Counted from the stretch's first letter, positions 19,529 to 31,467 are shown. The stretch: 64,000 nt of DNA from JAKFEE01 sp036675815 (GCA_036675815.1 JAKFEE010000031.1:1-64000); one strand, 5' to 3'. The notes: generated by a model from the letters alone, not told the origin. A program made the numbers and translations.

Positions 19529-20529
19529 GCTTGGATCTGCCGATGATCTGGGCCGCGGTGATCATCTTCGGCGTCGTCATGTACGTCATTCTCGACGGCT
19601 TCGACCTCGGGCTGGGCGTGTTGTTCCCCTTCGCCCCCGACAGCGCCTCACGCGATACCATGATGGCCTCGGTGGCGCCGGTGTGGGACGGCAACGAGAC
19701 CTGGCTGGTGCTCGGCGGTGCCGCCCTGTTCGCCGCCTTTCCCACCGCCTTTTCCATCCTGCTGCCGGCTCTGTATCTGCCGTTGATGGCCTTCCTGCTG
19801 GCCCTGGTGTTCCGCGGCGTCGCCTTCGAATTCCGCCACCGCGCCTACAGGACGCGTGCGGTGTGGACGACGGCCTTTGCCGGCGGCTCGCTGGTTGCCG
19901 CCTTCGCGCAAGGGCTCATTCTCGGCGCCTTCGTCCAGGGCCTGCGCGTCGAGGACGGGCAGTTCGCCGGCGGCCTGCTCGATTGGCTGACGCCGTTCAG
20001 CATCGTCACCGGGCTCGCCCTGGTGGTCGGCTACGCCCTGCTCGGTGCCTGCTGGCTGATCGTCAAGACCGAGGGGGCGCTGCAGGCGTGGAGCTTCCGG
20101 GTGGCGCGCCGCCTCACCGTTGCGATCGCCGTCTTCATCCTAGTTGTCAGCGCCTGGACGCCATTGCTGGCCGAGGACATCGTCGAGCGCTGGTTCTCCT
20201 GGCCCGGCATCGTGGTGCTGGCGCCGATTCCCGTGATTACGGCACTGGTGCTGGCGGGTCTGTGGCAGCACTTGGGGAAGCGGCGGGAAGCGACGCCGTT
20301 TCCCCTGGCCATTCTGCTGTTCCTGCTGTGCTTCCTGGGCCTCGCCGTCAGCCTGTGGCCGTATGCGGTGCCGCGCGAGGTGACCATCGCCGAGGCGGCG
20401 GCGTCGGAGACGTCACAGATGTTCCTGCTGATCGGGGTTGTGCTGCTGTTGCCGGTGATCCTGGCCTACACGCTGTTCACCTATCGCGTGTTCCGCGGCA
20501 AGGTCCGGCCTGGCGAGGGCTATCACTGA
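19525..20529 (+). CDS. cydB: Cytochrome bd-type quinol oxidase subunit II
   Basis: A 334-residue subunit II with about eight or nine transmembrane helices. The opening LPMIWAAVIIFGVVMYVILD-GFDLGLGVLFPF and WDGNETWLVLGGAALFAAFP are the family signatures. The ATG at 19525 overlaps the cydA stop (ATGA), so the two subunits are translationally coupled and made in equal amounts. A preceding GAAAGGAGCG gives a good ribosome binding site. The 3' end overlaps the stop codon of the convergent DUF72 gene by seven bases, leaving no room for a terminator between them. Confidence 0.96.
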   Translation: MSLDLPMIWAAVIIFGVVMYVILDGFDLGLGVLFPFAPDSASRDTMMASVAPVWDGNETWLVLGGAALFAAFPTAFSILLPALYLPLMAFLLALVFRGVAFEFRHRAYRTRAVWTTAFAGGSLVAAFAQGLILGAFVQGLRVEDGQFAGGLLDWLTPFSIVTGLALVVGYALLGACWLIVKTEGALQAWSFRVARRLTVAIAVFILVVSAWTPLLAEDIVERWFSWPGIVVLAPIPVITALVLAGLWQHLGKRREATPFPLAILLFLLCFLGLAVSLWPYAVPREVTIAEAAASETSQMFLLIGVVLLLPVILAYTLFTYRVFRGKVRPGEGYH

Positions 20530-21263
20530 CCGCTGCGCCTGTGGCCGAGAAGCTGCTTGAGGCGCAGGGCGTCGTGGACGGCGTAGGCGTTGGCGTCGTT
20601 GTCGAAATAGACATGGATGTCGTGGCCTTGCGCGCGCCATGCGGCGATGCGGCCCGCCCAGGTGCCGAGCGCCTCGTCCGAATACGAGCCGCCATAGGCC
20701 CCTTCGGGGCCGTGCAGGCGCACATAGGCCAGCGGCGCGGTCACCGTCAGCGGCGCCTGGACGCCGGCCAGATGCCAGATGCAGAAGGCGGCGCCGTGGC
20801 GGCGCAGCACCGCGTACACCTGATCGCAGAACCATGAATCGTGGCGGAATTCGAACGCCGTGCGCAGGCCCGGCCGCAAGCCCACCAGGAAGCTGTCCAG
20901 GCGCTCGGCATTGACCCGCCACCTCGGCGGTGTCTGGAACAGCACCGGCCCCAGCGTGTCGCCGAGCACGGCGATGGCGTCGAAGAACAGACCATAGGTC
21001 TTCGACGACTTGGTCAGCTTCGAATAATGGGTGATGTAGCGGCTGGCCTTGACGGCGAAGACGAACCCTGCCGGCGCCTCGTCACGCCACGCCGCGAACG
21101 TCTCGTGCTTCGGCAGCCGATAATGGGTGTTGTTGATCTCCACGGCATCGAACTGGCGGGCATAGAAGGCGAGATAATCGTGCGCCTTCAGTTCGCGCGG
21201 GTAGAACCGGCCCGCCCAATGACCGTAGTGCCAGCCGGAGGTGCCGATGCGCAGTTCGCCCAT
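20523..21263 (-). CDS. DUF72 family TIM-barrel protein
   Basis: A 246-residue DUF72 (YecE-like) protein. Diagnostic stretches are RIGTSGWHYGHWAGRFYP at the N-terminus, FDAVEINNTHYRLP, FVFAVKASRYITHYSKL, GPVLFQTPPRW, TAFEFRHDSW and the C-terminal HDIHVYFDNDANAYAV. The last of these is the DUF72 'yvYFNNdxxGxA' motif. DUF72 proteins fold as TIM barrels related to sugar isomerases, but no activity is established. ATG 21263 is chosen as the best match to the family N-terminus; a TTG at 21284 and an ATG at 21272 are also in frame. The gene converges on cydB with a seven-base overlap. Confidence 0.88.
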   Translation of the reverse strand: MGELRIGTSGWHYGHWAGRFYPRELKAHDYLAFYARQFDAVEINNTHYRLPKHETFAAWRDEAPAGFVFAVKASRYITHYSKLTKSSKTYGLFFDAIAVLGDTLGPVLFQTPPRWRVNAERLDSFLVGLRPGLRTAFEFRHDSWFCDQVYAVLRRHGAAFCIWHLAGVQAPLTVTAPLAYVRLHGPEGAYGGSYSDEALGTWAGRIAAWRAQGHDIHVYFDNDANAYAVHDALRLKQLLGHRRSGQ

Positions 21264-21343
21264 CGCTTCCATCTGGGCGAACAAAGCCGCCGACGGGCCT
21301 GTTCACCCGTTTGTTCCGGAGATTCCTATCCAGGAGGTGAATT

Positions 21344-22546
21344 GTGTTCACCAAAAAGGACTTCGACGTCCTGGTGTCTACCGACGTCGAGCCGGCGGTT
21401 TCGATTTACCTGCACACGCACAGGGCCGGCCGCGATACGCGCGAGGATCCCATCCGCTTCGATGCGCTGTGCCAACAGGCGCGTTCCAAGCTGTTGCAAC
21501 AGGGCTTGGCCGAGAGTGGCGTCGACGACATCATGGCGCCGACGCGAACCCTGCTGGGCGACAGCGCCGAGTGGCGGGAGCAGGACCGGGGCCTGGCCTC
21601 GTTTCTCGGGCATGGGTTCTTCGCCATGCACAAGCTTCCGGTCGAGGTGCCGGACCTGTGTGTCGTCACGCACCGCTTGCACCTGACGCCGCTGCTGCCG
21701 ATCATGACGGGCGATGAGGGGTTCCACCTGATCGCCCTCTCCGCCTCGCGGGCGCGACTGTTCGAGGGCAACCGCTGGGGCATCGCCCCCGTCGAAGATG
21801 TCGACCTGCCCCAAGGGGTGGCCACCGTCGCCGACGAAGCCAGCTATCAGCAGACCGTGCATGCCCAGCCGCAGGCGAGACCGCGGCGGCGCGCGGCGGC
21901 CGAAGTGCCCAGCGCCCAGAATCTCGGCGCCTCGCCCGAGGATCTGCGCAAGGTGCAACTGCTGCAGTATCTGAATCGCGTGGCGACGGTCCTGGAGAAG
22001 CGCCTGAGCGGCATTCACCGGCCCATCGTGCTTGCCGCCCAGGACGAGGTCGCCGGCAATTTCCGCAAGCAGGCGTCGCGCCTGCCGACGCTGTTGCCCG
22101 ACAACCTGCTGCTCAATCCCGACGCACTGCCGAGCGACGAACTGCACGCGCGCGCATGGCGGCTGGTCGAGAGCGGCTTACGCGACGAAGCCGACGATGC
22201 GGTGGAGAGCTTCGAGGCACTGTTCAACGATCACGACAACCGCGCCACCGTCCATCCCGACCAGATCGTCAAGGGCGCCCGCTTCGGCGCCGTGGATACC
22301 CTGCTGGTGGCCAGCGACCGGCACTATTGGGGGCGCTACGAAGAGGACCAGGACGCGCTGGTGCATCACCGCGACCCGGCGGTGGAGGACGAGGACCTGT
22401 TGAACTATGCCGCGGTCCACACCCTGCGCGCCGGTGGTGCCGTGCGGATGGTGCCGCAGGAGAAGATGCCGCGCCACGGTGTCGCTGCGGCGATCATGCG
22501 TTACGGCTACGATCCCGTCGCACGCTTCGAGAAGAGCCCGAACTGA
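21344..22546 (+). CDS. BaeRF-type (bacterial release-factor-like) protein
   Basis: A 400-residue cytoplasmic protein beginning at GTG behind a very strong AGGAGGTG ribosome binding site. The pattern PAVSIYLHTHRAGRDTREDP-IRF, then LGDSAEWREQDRGLASFLG, LHLTPLLPIM and FHLIALSASRARLFEG, matches the bacterial archaeo-eukaryotic release factor family 3/7 (baeRF). These proteins combine an eRF1-domain-3-like fold with an RNase-like core and have been proposed to act on ribosomes. The C-terminal half has the family's DDAVESFEALFNDHDNRATV and GAVDTLLVASDRHYWG. No gene partner is visible: DUF72 is divergent and a repeat follows. Function is predicted only by family. Confidence 0.82.
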   Translation: MFTKKDFDVLVSTDVEPAVSIYLHTHRAGRDTREDPIRFDALCQQARSKLLQQGLAESGVDDIMAPTRTLLGDSAEWREQDRGLASFLGHGFFAMHKLPVEVPDLCVVTHRLHLTPLLPIMTGDEGFHLIALSASRARLFEGNRWGIAPVEDVDLPQGVATVADEASYQQTVHAQPQARPRRRAAAEVPSAQNLGASPEDLRKVQLLQYLNRVATVLEKRLSGIHRPIVLAAQDEVAGNFRKQASRLPTLLPDNLLLNPDALPSDELHARAWRLVESGLRDEADDAVESFEALFNDHDNRATVHPDQIVKGARFGAVDTLLVASDRHYWGRYEEDQDALVHHRDPAVEDEDLLNYAAVHTLRAGGAVRMVPQEKMPRHGVAAAIMRYGYDPVARFEKSPN

Positions 22547-22549
22547 ACC

Positions 22550-22605
22550 GAAGCGCGGACCTCCAGGTCCGCACGTGGAAATGCGGAGCTGGAGCGCCGC
22601 GCTCC
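22550..22605. repeat. Double-dyad repeat, copy B
   Basis: GCGGACCTCC-AGGTCCGC at 22555-22572 and a second dyad at 22583-22600 with one arm mismatch (GCGGAGCT versus AGCGCCGC). It starts four bases after the BaeRF stop and lies between two genes of the same orientation. It therefore probably marks the end of the BaeRF transcript. Confidence 0.88.
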
Positions 22606-22674
22606 AAATCGATTCCGCCCGCCTTCATTCCGCTCTAGGGTGATGAACGCGCGTGGCGCGACGGGGAGGTTCGC

Positions 22675-26391
<3,717 letters not shown>

Positions 26392-26396
26392 GACCC

Positions 26397-26451
26397 CGAG
26401 CGCGGAGTTCCAGCTCCGCCCACGTGTTGCGGAGCTGGAGCTCCGCGCTCC
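26397..26451. repeat. Double-dyad repeat, copy C
   Basis: Dyads at 26402-26419 (GCGGAGTT/AGCTCCGC, one mismatch) and 26429-26446 (GCGGAGCT/AGCTCCGC). The copy fills almost the entire 63-base gap between the convergent 5-oxoprolinase and ChaC stop codons, where it is the only candidate transcription end for both genes. Confidence 0.9.
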
Positions 26452-26454
26452 TAA

Positions 26455-27006
26455 CTAGATGCCGCTGCCGCGTTCGATCTCGCCGGTCAGATGTTCGACC
26501 AGGCGCAGCAGGGTGTGCAGGCGCTTGTCGACGAAGCCGTGCGCTTCCAACTGGCGGACGGTGTTGATCAGATAGTCGCGGTTGAGGCCGGCGCGGCCCT
26601 CGGCGTCCATGATGATTTCGGCCGAGCGCTGCACACCCAGGTCGCCGGCATAGAGACGGTGATCGGGATCGGCGACGAAGGTGTAGGCCGGCACCCGCCG
26701 GCCATCGGCGAGGCTCACCGGGATGGTGCGTGCCGTATAGGCGTAATTCACCAATTCGCGTTCGTTGAGGTAATCGATGACTTCGGTCGCCTGTTCGCCG
26801 GCAACGCGGAACGCCAAACCGCGGCAGGCGCCGCCGCGGTCAAGGCCGAGTACCAGGCCTGGGCGCTCGGCCGTTCCCCGGTAATGGCGCGAAAAAATGC
26901 AGAAGCCACGGTGCCAGCCGCGCAGCAGCGCCGGCTGTACCTCGCGATGGGCAAAACCCGGCCGCCACATCAACGAGCCGTACCCGAACACCCATAACTC
27001 GTCCAT
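26455..27006 (-). CDS. chaC: ChaC-family gamma-glutamylcyclotransferase
   Basis: A 183-residue enzyme that cleaves glutathione (gamma-glutamyl peptides) to 5-oxoproline and Cys-Gly. The N-terminal LWVFGYGSLMWRPGF is the cyclotransferase YGSL substrate loop. WHRGFCIFSRHYRGTAERPG and LVLGLDRGGACRGLAFRV are ChaC signatures, and YLNERELVNYAY supplies the catalytic glutamate. The C-terminal QRSAEIIMDAEGRAGLNRDY-LINTV is also ChaC-like. Its product is the substrate of the convergent 5-oxoprolinase, so the pair is a likely glutathione-salvage or turnover module. The ChaC group acts on reduced glutathione; specificity here is inferred. Confidence 0.92.
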   Translation of the reverse strand: MDELWVFGYGSLMWRPGFAHREVQPALLRGWHRGFCIFSRHYRGTAERPGLVLGLDRGGACRGLAFRVAGEQATEVIDYLNERELVNYAYTARTIPVSLADGRRVPAYTFVADPDHRLYAGDLGVQRSAEIIMDAEGRAGLNRDYLINTVRQLEAHGFVDKRLHTLLRLVEHLTGEIERGSGI

Positions 27007-27166
27007 TCGCCGGCCCGCCCAAATCGTCGTGGCGCAGTCTAGGGGCCGATGGCCGCCATATCAACCGGAAGGCCCGCGCCTCGGCGCCTCAGGCTCAGGT
27101 CGTAACCCAATCGAAGGTTGCTTGGGCGACTGTGGCTAGGAAGGATGCTTTGCGATGAGTGTTCGG

Positions 27167-27180
27167 TTGATTAATATCAA
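27167..27180. promoter_or_regulatory. Perfect FNR/FixK-type palindrome TTGAT-N4-ATCAA
   Basis: TTGATTAATATCAA is an exact match to the FNR/Anr/FixK consensus half-sites. Its centre is 13 bases before ATG 27187 and 55 bases before the in-frame ATG 27229 of the XRE-cupin gene, and about 167 bases from the divergent chaC start. If the regulator gene really starts at 27229, an activating -41.5 position is possible. It could equally be an autoregulatory operator for the XRE protein. Confidence 0.55.
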
Positions 27181-27186
27181 GGGGCG

Positions 27187-27801
27187 ATGACTCTTGGGCC
27201 ATCCGTAACGGCAGTCGAGACCGGAATGCAAACCTTCGCGAACCAGATCGAAGTCGGGCGTCGGATTCGCCATTGGCGGCATGTGAAGAACATGACGCTG
27301 CTGGAGCTGGCCGAGAAGGTCGGCTGCTCGGAAAGCCTGCTGTCGAAGATCGAGAACGATCGCGTTCGGCCGTCGATCGGCATCCTGCACCGCCTGGTCG
27401 CGGCGCTGGGCGCCAATGTCTCGATGCTGTTCCAGGACCAGGGCGTGGACGGCGAGTTGGTGCTGCACGAGCGCGAGCGGCTGAAGATCACCGCGCACGG
27501 CATGTCGCCCGCCGCCGAGGTCGAAATCGAGAACTTGATCCCCGGTGCCCGCAGCAAGCTGCTGCAGGCCAGCATCCACCTCATCCCCCCGGGCGGCGGC
27601 ACCGAGGGCATGATCGAGCATGTGGGCGAGGAAGTCGGCTACGTCTTGACCGGCAGCCTCGAGCTCACCGTGGGGGCGCGCACGGTCACCATCGCTGCCG
27701 GAGATTCCTTCCATTTCCGCTCGGATATCCCGCACGGGTTCCGCAACACCGGCGACGCCGTGGCGCGGGTGGTGTGGGTAAGCACGCCGCCGACGTTCTA
27801 G
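27187..27801 (+). CDS. XRE-family regulator with cupin domain
   Basis: A 204-residue transcription factor. Residues about 20-80 are a helix-turn-helix of the Cro/C1 (XRE) type, with MTLLELAEKVGCSESLLSKI and ENDRVRPSIGILHRLVAALG. Residues about 115-200 form a cupin_2 sensor barrel with IPPGGGTEGMIEHVGEEVGY-VLTGSLELTV and GDSFHFRSDIPHGFRNTG. This PuuR/HipB-cupin architecture usually senses a small molecule such as an amine, amino acid or acid and regulates a neighbouring catabolic gene. The neighbouring chaC and 5-oxoprolinase genes make glutathione or 5-oxoproline metabolism a reasonable guess. ATG 27187 follows GGGGCG directly. ATG 27229 (MQTFANQIEVG) is an alternative start just after the helix leader. 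An FNR-like palindrome lies immediately upstream. Confidence 0.9.
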   Translation: MTLGPSVTAVETGMQTFANQIEVGRRIRHWRHVKNMTLLELAEKVGCSESLLSKIENDRVRPSIGILHRLVAALGANVSMLFQDQGVDGELVLHERERLKITAHGMSPAAEVEIENLIPGARSKLLQASIHLIPPGGGTEGMIEHVGEEVGYVLTGSLELTVGARTVTIAAGDSFHFRSDIPHGFRNTGDAVARVVWVSTPPTF

Positions 27802-27809
27802 GAGAGGCG

Positions 27810-27863
27810 GAGATCGGATCTCCAGGTCCGCACGCGGAATGCGGAACTGGAGATCCGTGCTCC
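27810..27863. repeat. Double-dyad repeat, copy D (degenerate)
   Basis: The most diverged copy: GGATCTCCAGGTCCGC around 27816-27831 and GCGGAACTGGAGATCCGT at 27841-27858. It occupies the 64-base gap between the convergent XRE-cupin and phaC stop codons, repeating the placement seen for copies A, C and E. Confidence 0.8.
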
Positions 27864-27865
27864 AC

Positions 27866-29665
27866 TTAGCCCAGCCGTTGGCGGACGTAGCTGCCCGGTG
27901 CGTCCTCGATCGGTACCAAGGCGCCGTCACCCGGCTGTCGGGCCGGGGCTTGGCCGCCACCGAACTTGCCGATCCATTTCTGCCAGTCGACCCACCATGA
28001 CCCGTCGACCTGCTTGGCTCCGCTCAGCCACTTCTCGGCACTGGCCGACAGGCGATTGTTTACCCAATGGCAGTACTTGTTGGCGGCCGGCGGATTGACC
28101 ACGCCGGCGATGTGGCCGGATGCCGACAGCACGAACTTGATCGGGCCCTCATACACCTGGGTGGCCGCGTAGGTGGACTTCCACGGCGCGATGTGATCCT
28201 CGCGCGTCGACAGGATATAGGTGGGAATCTGAATCCGGCGCAGGTCGATCGGCACGCCGTCGAACTCGATGCCGCCAGGCACCACCAGCTTGTTCTCCTG
28301 ATACATCCTGCGCAGGTAGAAGCTGTGCATGGCAGCCGGCATGCGCGTGGCATCGCTGTTCCAGTACAGCAGGTCGAACGGGAAGGGGTCCTTGCCCAGC
28401 AGGTAATTGTTGACCACGAATGACCAGATCAGGTCGTTGGCGCGCAGCATGTTGAAGGTGGTGGCCATCTCGCTGCCGTCGAGATAGCCATGCGTGCTCA
28501 TCCGCTCCTCGAGCGACGCCAGCTGCTCCTCGTCGATGAACACCCCGAGTTCGCCGGCCTCGGTGAAATCGACCATGGTGGTGAGGTAGGTGGCCGAGGC
28601 TACGCGGTCGTCACCCTTGGCGGCCATGTAGGCGAGGGTCGTGGCCAACAGGGTGCCGCCCAGGCAGTAGCCGACGGCATTGATCTGGCGTTCGCCGGTG
28701 GCCTGCTGAATGGCGTCCAACGCCGCCAGCGTCCCTTCGTGCATGTAATCGGAAAAGGTCTTGGCGGCCAGCCGCTCGTCCGGGTTGACCCACGACAGCA
28801 CGAAGACGGTGTGGCCCTGGTCGAGCGCCCATTTGATGAAGGAGTTTTTCGGGCGCAGGTCCAGGATGTAGTACTTGTTGATCCACGGCGGAATGATCAT
28901 CAACGGCCGTTTCAACACCGTCTCGGTGCTCGGCGCGTACTGGATCAGCTGCATCAGGTCGGTCTGATAGACGACCTTCCCCGGCGTGACTGCGATGTTT
29001 TCGCCGACCTTGAACGCCTCGAGGTCGGTCATCCGGATCGACAGCTTGCCTTTGCCGCGCTCGAGATCCTCCAACAGGTTGTTGAGACCCTTGAGCAGGT
29101 TTTCGCCGCCGGTCTCGATGGTGGCGCGCAGCACCTCGGGGTTGGTGAGGACGAAATTCGAGGGCGCCATCGCGTCGACGAACTGGCGGGTGTAGAAGTC
29201 GACCTTGCGCGCCGTCTTGTCGTCCAGGCCCTCGACGTCGCCGACGACGCGCTGAATCCAGCGTGCGGTGAGCAGATAGGACTGCTTGATGAAGTCGAAG
29301 ACCTCGTTCTCCTGCCACATCTCGTCCTTGAAGCGGCGGTCACCGTCTTCGGGTTCGGCCACCGGCGAGGCTTCCTCGCCCATCATGCGCCGCGCCGTGC
29401 TTTGCCACAGGGCCAAATAGTTCTGCCATAGCGACAGTTGCGCCTCGACCAGCTTGGCCGGGTCGGCCATGATCTTGGCCGTCATCTCGACGAAGGCGTT
29501 GCCGATGTTGAGGGGATCGGCCATTCCAAGGGGGCTATGCCCGGCCTGTCGGGTGAGAAACTCGGTAACGACGCGTTGACTCTTTTCCGCGATGTTGGTG
29601 ACCGCCCGGGACAGCTCGTTCGGATCGATCGTCCTGACGTCGGCGGCGTTTGGATCTGACATCAT
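27866..29665 (-). CDS. phaC: Class I poly(R)-hydroxyalkanoate synthase
   Basis: A 599-residue PHA synthase that polymerises (R)-3-hydroxyacyl-CoA into storage granules. The lipase-like box GYCLGG carries the catalytic Cys334. D490 in STREDHIAPW and H518 in SASGHIAGVVNPP complete the triad. PPWINKYYILDLRPKNSFIK-W and HGYLDGSEMATTFNMLRAND are class I features, and the single-subunit length of about 600 residues excludes classes III and IV. ATG 29665 is followed directly by a second ATG; AAGGACCA precedes the first. No phaA, phaB, phaR or phasin gene is adjacent, so the precursor pathway is encoded elsewhere. A candidate promoter lies at 29759-29786. Confidence 0.97.
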   Translation of the reverse strand: MMSDPNAADVRTIDPNELSRAVTNIAEKSQRVVTEFLTRQAGHSPLGMADPLNIGNAFVEMTAKIMADPAKLVEAQLSLWQNYLALWQSTARRMMGEEASPVAEPEDGDRRFKDEMWQENEVFDFIKQSYLLTARWIQRVVGDVEGLDDKTARKVDFYTRQFVDAMAPSNFVLTNPEVLRATIETGGENLLKGLNNLLEDLERGKGKLSIRMTDLEAFKVGENIAVTPGKVVYQTDLMQLIQYAPSTETVLKRPLMIIPPWINKYYILDLRPKNSFIKWALDQGHTVFVLSWVNPDERLAAKTFSDYMHEGTLAALDAIQQATGERQINAVGYCLGGTLLATTLAYMAAKGDDRVASATYLTTMVDFTEAGELGVFIDEEQLASLEERMSTHGYLDGSEMATTFNMLRANDLIWSFVVNNYLLGKDPFPFDLLYWNSDATRMPAAMHSFYLRRMYQENKLVVPGGIEFDGVPIDLRRIQIPTYILSTREDHIAPWKSTYAATQVYEGPIKFVLSASGHIAGVVNPPAANKYCHWVNNRLSASAEKWLSGAKQVDGSWWVDWQKWIGKFGGGQAPARQPGDGALVPIEDAPGSYVRQRLG

Positions 29666-29758
29666 TGGTCCTTCTGCGAAATTTCTTGGCGGTAACCGAG
29701 TGAGTCGCGCCCCACGCCCCGTACAGACGGCAGGATCTATGCCGCCGCGCCTATGTTC

Positions 29759-29786
29759 TATATACTTTCAGGGGGTCGGCTGTTAA
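29759..29786 (-). promoter_or_regulatory. Candidate phaC promoter
   Basis: Reading on the minus strand, TTAACA (29786-29781) is followed after 16 bases by TATATA (29764-29759), close to the -35/-10 housekeeping consensus. A start site near 29752 would give an 87-base leader before the phaC ATG. Only sequence likeness supports it. Confidence 0.4.
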
Positions 29787-29820
29787 ACCGGCATACTGGC
29801 GAAAACATGGGCGATGTTTA

Positions 29821-30702
29821 ATGGCACTTCCGTTCCGGATAAGATTGGGTCCCGCAGCCTCGTTGCGTAGCAACGCACGTTGCTGCACGGCGCGACAAGC
29901 TGTTCTTTCGGCAGGTCTCCTCCTGGTTGCCTCCGGCGCACTCGGCGGCTGTTCGAACGTCCCCGATGCGGTGAACCCGGTGTCGTGGTACCGCGGCGCC
30001 GCGGACATGATTTCGGGCACGCCCGAGAGCGAAGCCGCGGCGGCGGCCGAACGACGCGAGGTCTCCGGCGGCTTTCCCAACGTCAACGACGTGCCCGAGC
30101 GTCCCAAGATTCTCTCTCCTGCCGAGCGCCAGAATATCGCCGATAGTCTGATCGCTGATCGCGCTAACGCAAAGTACACGGAAGAAAAGTTGAGCCGCGA
30201 GGGTACGCCGACCCGCCCGCTGCCGCCGCGGGTTGGCACGCCGGATCAAGCCGAGCCGCCGGCGGCCGGCGCGGAGGGCGCGGCGCCGTCGCAAGAGGCC
30301 GGCGTGAGCGTGAAGGCGGCCGAACCGCCGGTCGCGGCGGCCCCGCGCGCCAAGGTCGAGCCGCCGGTGGCGGTACCGGCGCCACCGGCGGCCCCTGTCG
30401 CGCGTCTGCATTTCGCCGGCGCCGGCGCCGAACTGACCAGCGAGGACATCGCGGCGCTGCAGGATATCGCCCGCCAGCAAAAGAGCAACGGCGGCACCGT
30501 CCGTGTCAGCGGCTATGCGGGCGGCGTCTCGACCCGCGCCGACGAGGTTGGCCGCATGGTCGAGGAGGCCGACCTATCGATTCGCCGCACCGACGTGGTG
30601 GTCCGTGAGCTGGTTCGCCTGGGCGTCCCGCCGGCGCGCATCGCCGTCACCGCCGCCGAAACCGCGCCGGCCAGTGGCCTCACCGAGGTGGTCCTGGAAT
30701 AG
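29821..30702 (+). CDS. Putative lipoprotein with OmpA-like C-terminal region
   Basis: A 293-residue predicted envelope protein. A long basic N-terminus leads to the hydrophobic stretch AVLSAGLLLVASGALGG and a cysteine at about residue 44. This fits a lipobox (LGGC), although the 43-residue signal is long. Residues ~50-120 are charged, residues ~135-195 are an Ala/Pro-rich linker, and residues ~196-293 (VARLHFAGAGAELTSEDIAA and onward to RRTDVVVRELVRLGVPPARI) have the strand-helix pattern of OmpA/MotB peptidoglycan-binding domains. The DGG/NxxLSxxRA core is degenerate, with DLSIRRTDVV in its place. Similar genes diverge from phaC in other alphaproteobacteria. A shorter start within the first 20 codons cannot be excluded. 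Confidence 0.75.
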   Translation: MALPFRIRLGPAASLRSNARCCTARQAVLSAGLLLVASGALGGCSNVPDAVNPVSWYRGAADMISGTPESEAAAAAERREVSGGFPNVNDVPERPKILSPAERQNIADSLIADRANAKYTEEKLSREGTPTRPLPPRVGTPDQAEPPAAGAEGAAPSQEAGVSVKAAEPPVAAAPRAKVEPPVAVPAPPAAPVARLHFAGAGAELTSEDIAALQDIARQQKSNGGTVRVSGYAGGVSTRADEVGRMVEEADLSIRRTDVVVRELVRLGVPPARIAVTAAETAPASGLTEVVLE

Positions 30703-30734
30703 GAGCGTGATGAGTTCAGCTCTCGCTCTCGTTC

Positions 30735-30805
30735 GTCATTGCCGGGCTTGACCCGGCAATCCATGGATCGACGCGAAGCGTCGATGGGTCAAGCCCGGGG
30801 GTGAC
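30735..30805. repeat. GCCGGGCTTGACCCGGC palindromic repeat, copy 1
   Basis: It runs from GTCATTGCCGGGCTTGACCC to GTCAAGCCCGGGGGTGAC, so the two ends are inverted repeats of each other. An inner CGACGC-gaa-GCGTCG dyad lies within. A shorter relative lies at 37203-37260. It follows the lipoprotein gene by 32 bases. Confidence 0.88.
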
Positions 30806-30866
30806 GAGCAAAAGAAAGGCGATTCCACTTGACTGCATGCCGCTTCTAGACCGCCTTATCATGCGC

Positions 30867-30892
30867 GAAACCCGCCCCAAAGGGCGGGTTTC
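30867..30892. terminator. Perfect 11-bp hairpin, likely bidirectional terminator
   Basis: GAAACCCGCCC pairs perfectly with GGGCGGGTTTC across a CAAA loop. The flanking A and T residues suit intrinsic termination in either direction. It is probably the end of the lipoprotein transcript or the boundary of the structured region that follows. Confidence 0.55.
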
Positions 30893-30929
30893 GGCAGGCA
30901 GGTCTTCATGTGCACGGTTGCAAGGCGGT

Positions 30930-31125
30930 ACCGCGCCAGGGCTGAGGGGGAGGGGCGGCGAGGCACCTGTTTACAACATGGGGCGGCGCCGGCGATTTCG
31001 CCAAGGTGCGAAGGTTTGCGCCGGCAGTGCGAAAGGTTGTATCCGGGGTCTCTTGGGAAGAGGACACAGCCACGGTTTTGATGGGAAGCCAACGTCGCCA
31101 GGCATGACTGGCGCGCCCACCACGC
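30930..31125. ncRNA. Candidate structured RNA region, unassigned
   Basis: About 195 bases with no convincing protein but with long-range pairing. CGCGCCAG near 30937 can pair with CTGGCGCG near 31108. A nested hairpin spans 30972-31041, with stems TACAAC/GTTGTA, GCCGGCG/CGCCGGC and TTCGC/GCGAA separated by a symmetric 10/10 internal loop. A third hairpin lies at 31048-31065 (GTCTCTT/AAGAGGAC, one bulge). I do not recognise tmRNA, RNase P, SRP or 6S signatures. It could be transcribed from either strand or could be only a decayed repeat. Confidence 0.3.
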
Positions 31126-31130
31126 CGTGT

Positions 31131-31290
31131 CCATTCCCGCGAAAGCGGGAATCCATTTTCCAGAGCCATTTCCGACTCGCCTTGCCGGCAGAGCGGTCCG
31201 TCCCGGTGCCCGTGCGCGGAAGCGGGCATCCAGTCCGCGATTCCGCGAAGCCACCAACGGAATGGGCTCCCGCGTTCGCGGGAGCGACGG
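31131..31290. repeat. GTCATTCCCGC-type composite repeat ahead of the aminotransferase gene
   Basis: It begins with ATTCCCGC-gaaa-GCGGGAAT (31133-31152) and ends with GCTCCCGCG-tt-CGCGGGAGC (31266-31285). A CCCGTGCGCGGAAGCGGGCA half lies inside. The family recurs at 33991, 36938, 45875 and 57634, always as two facing hairpin ends with variable middle. Confidence 0.8.
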
Positions 31291-31425
31291 TTGTAGGGCG
31301 TATGATTTCCACAGCGCGCTACGGCTGGCCCGCGGCGGGCGAAGCGTGTAACCTGTGCTGCCGCCGGTGAGTCAGAAAGCTATCGATTCTTGACCGCCGT
31401 CGCGGTACATATTCGGCCCCGCCAG

Positions 31426-31449
31426 CCCGCCCCAAAGGTGGGTTTTCTT
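31426..31449 (+). terminator. Intrinsic terminator 19 bases before the aminotransferase start
   Basis: CCCGCC (31426-31431) and GGTGGG (31437-31442) form a 6-bp stem with a CCAAA loop, followed by TTTTCTTT. A terminator this close to the start codon at 31468 suggests either attenuation of the aat-hom unit or the end of an upstream small RNA. A GGTG-A-GTCA-GAA/TTC-T-TGAC-CGCC stem-loop (about 31363-31399) lies just ahead of it. Confidence 0.6.
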
Positions 31450-31467
31450 TATCGTCAGGCTTTGGAC

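Noticed and set aside
30930..31125. Known RNA families (tmRNA, RNase P, SRP, 6S, SAM or cobalamin riboswitch)
   Set aside because: None of their invariant motifs could be found by eye, so the region is left as an unassigned candidate.
30801..31370. A 189-codon plus-strand frame covering most of the intergenic region before the aminotransferase
   Set aside because: It starts inside a palindromic repeat, has no ribosome binding site, and its translation is rich in Arg/Gly/Pro from GC-rich repeats with no recognisable domain.
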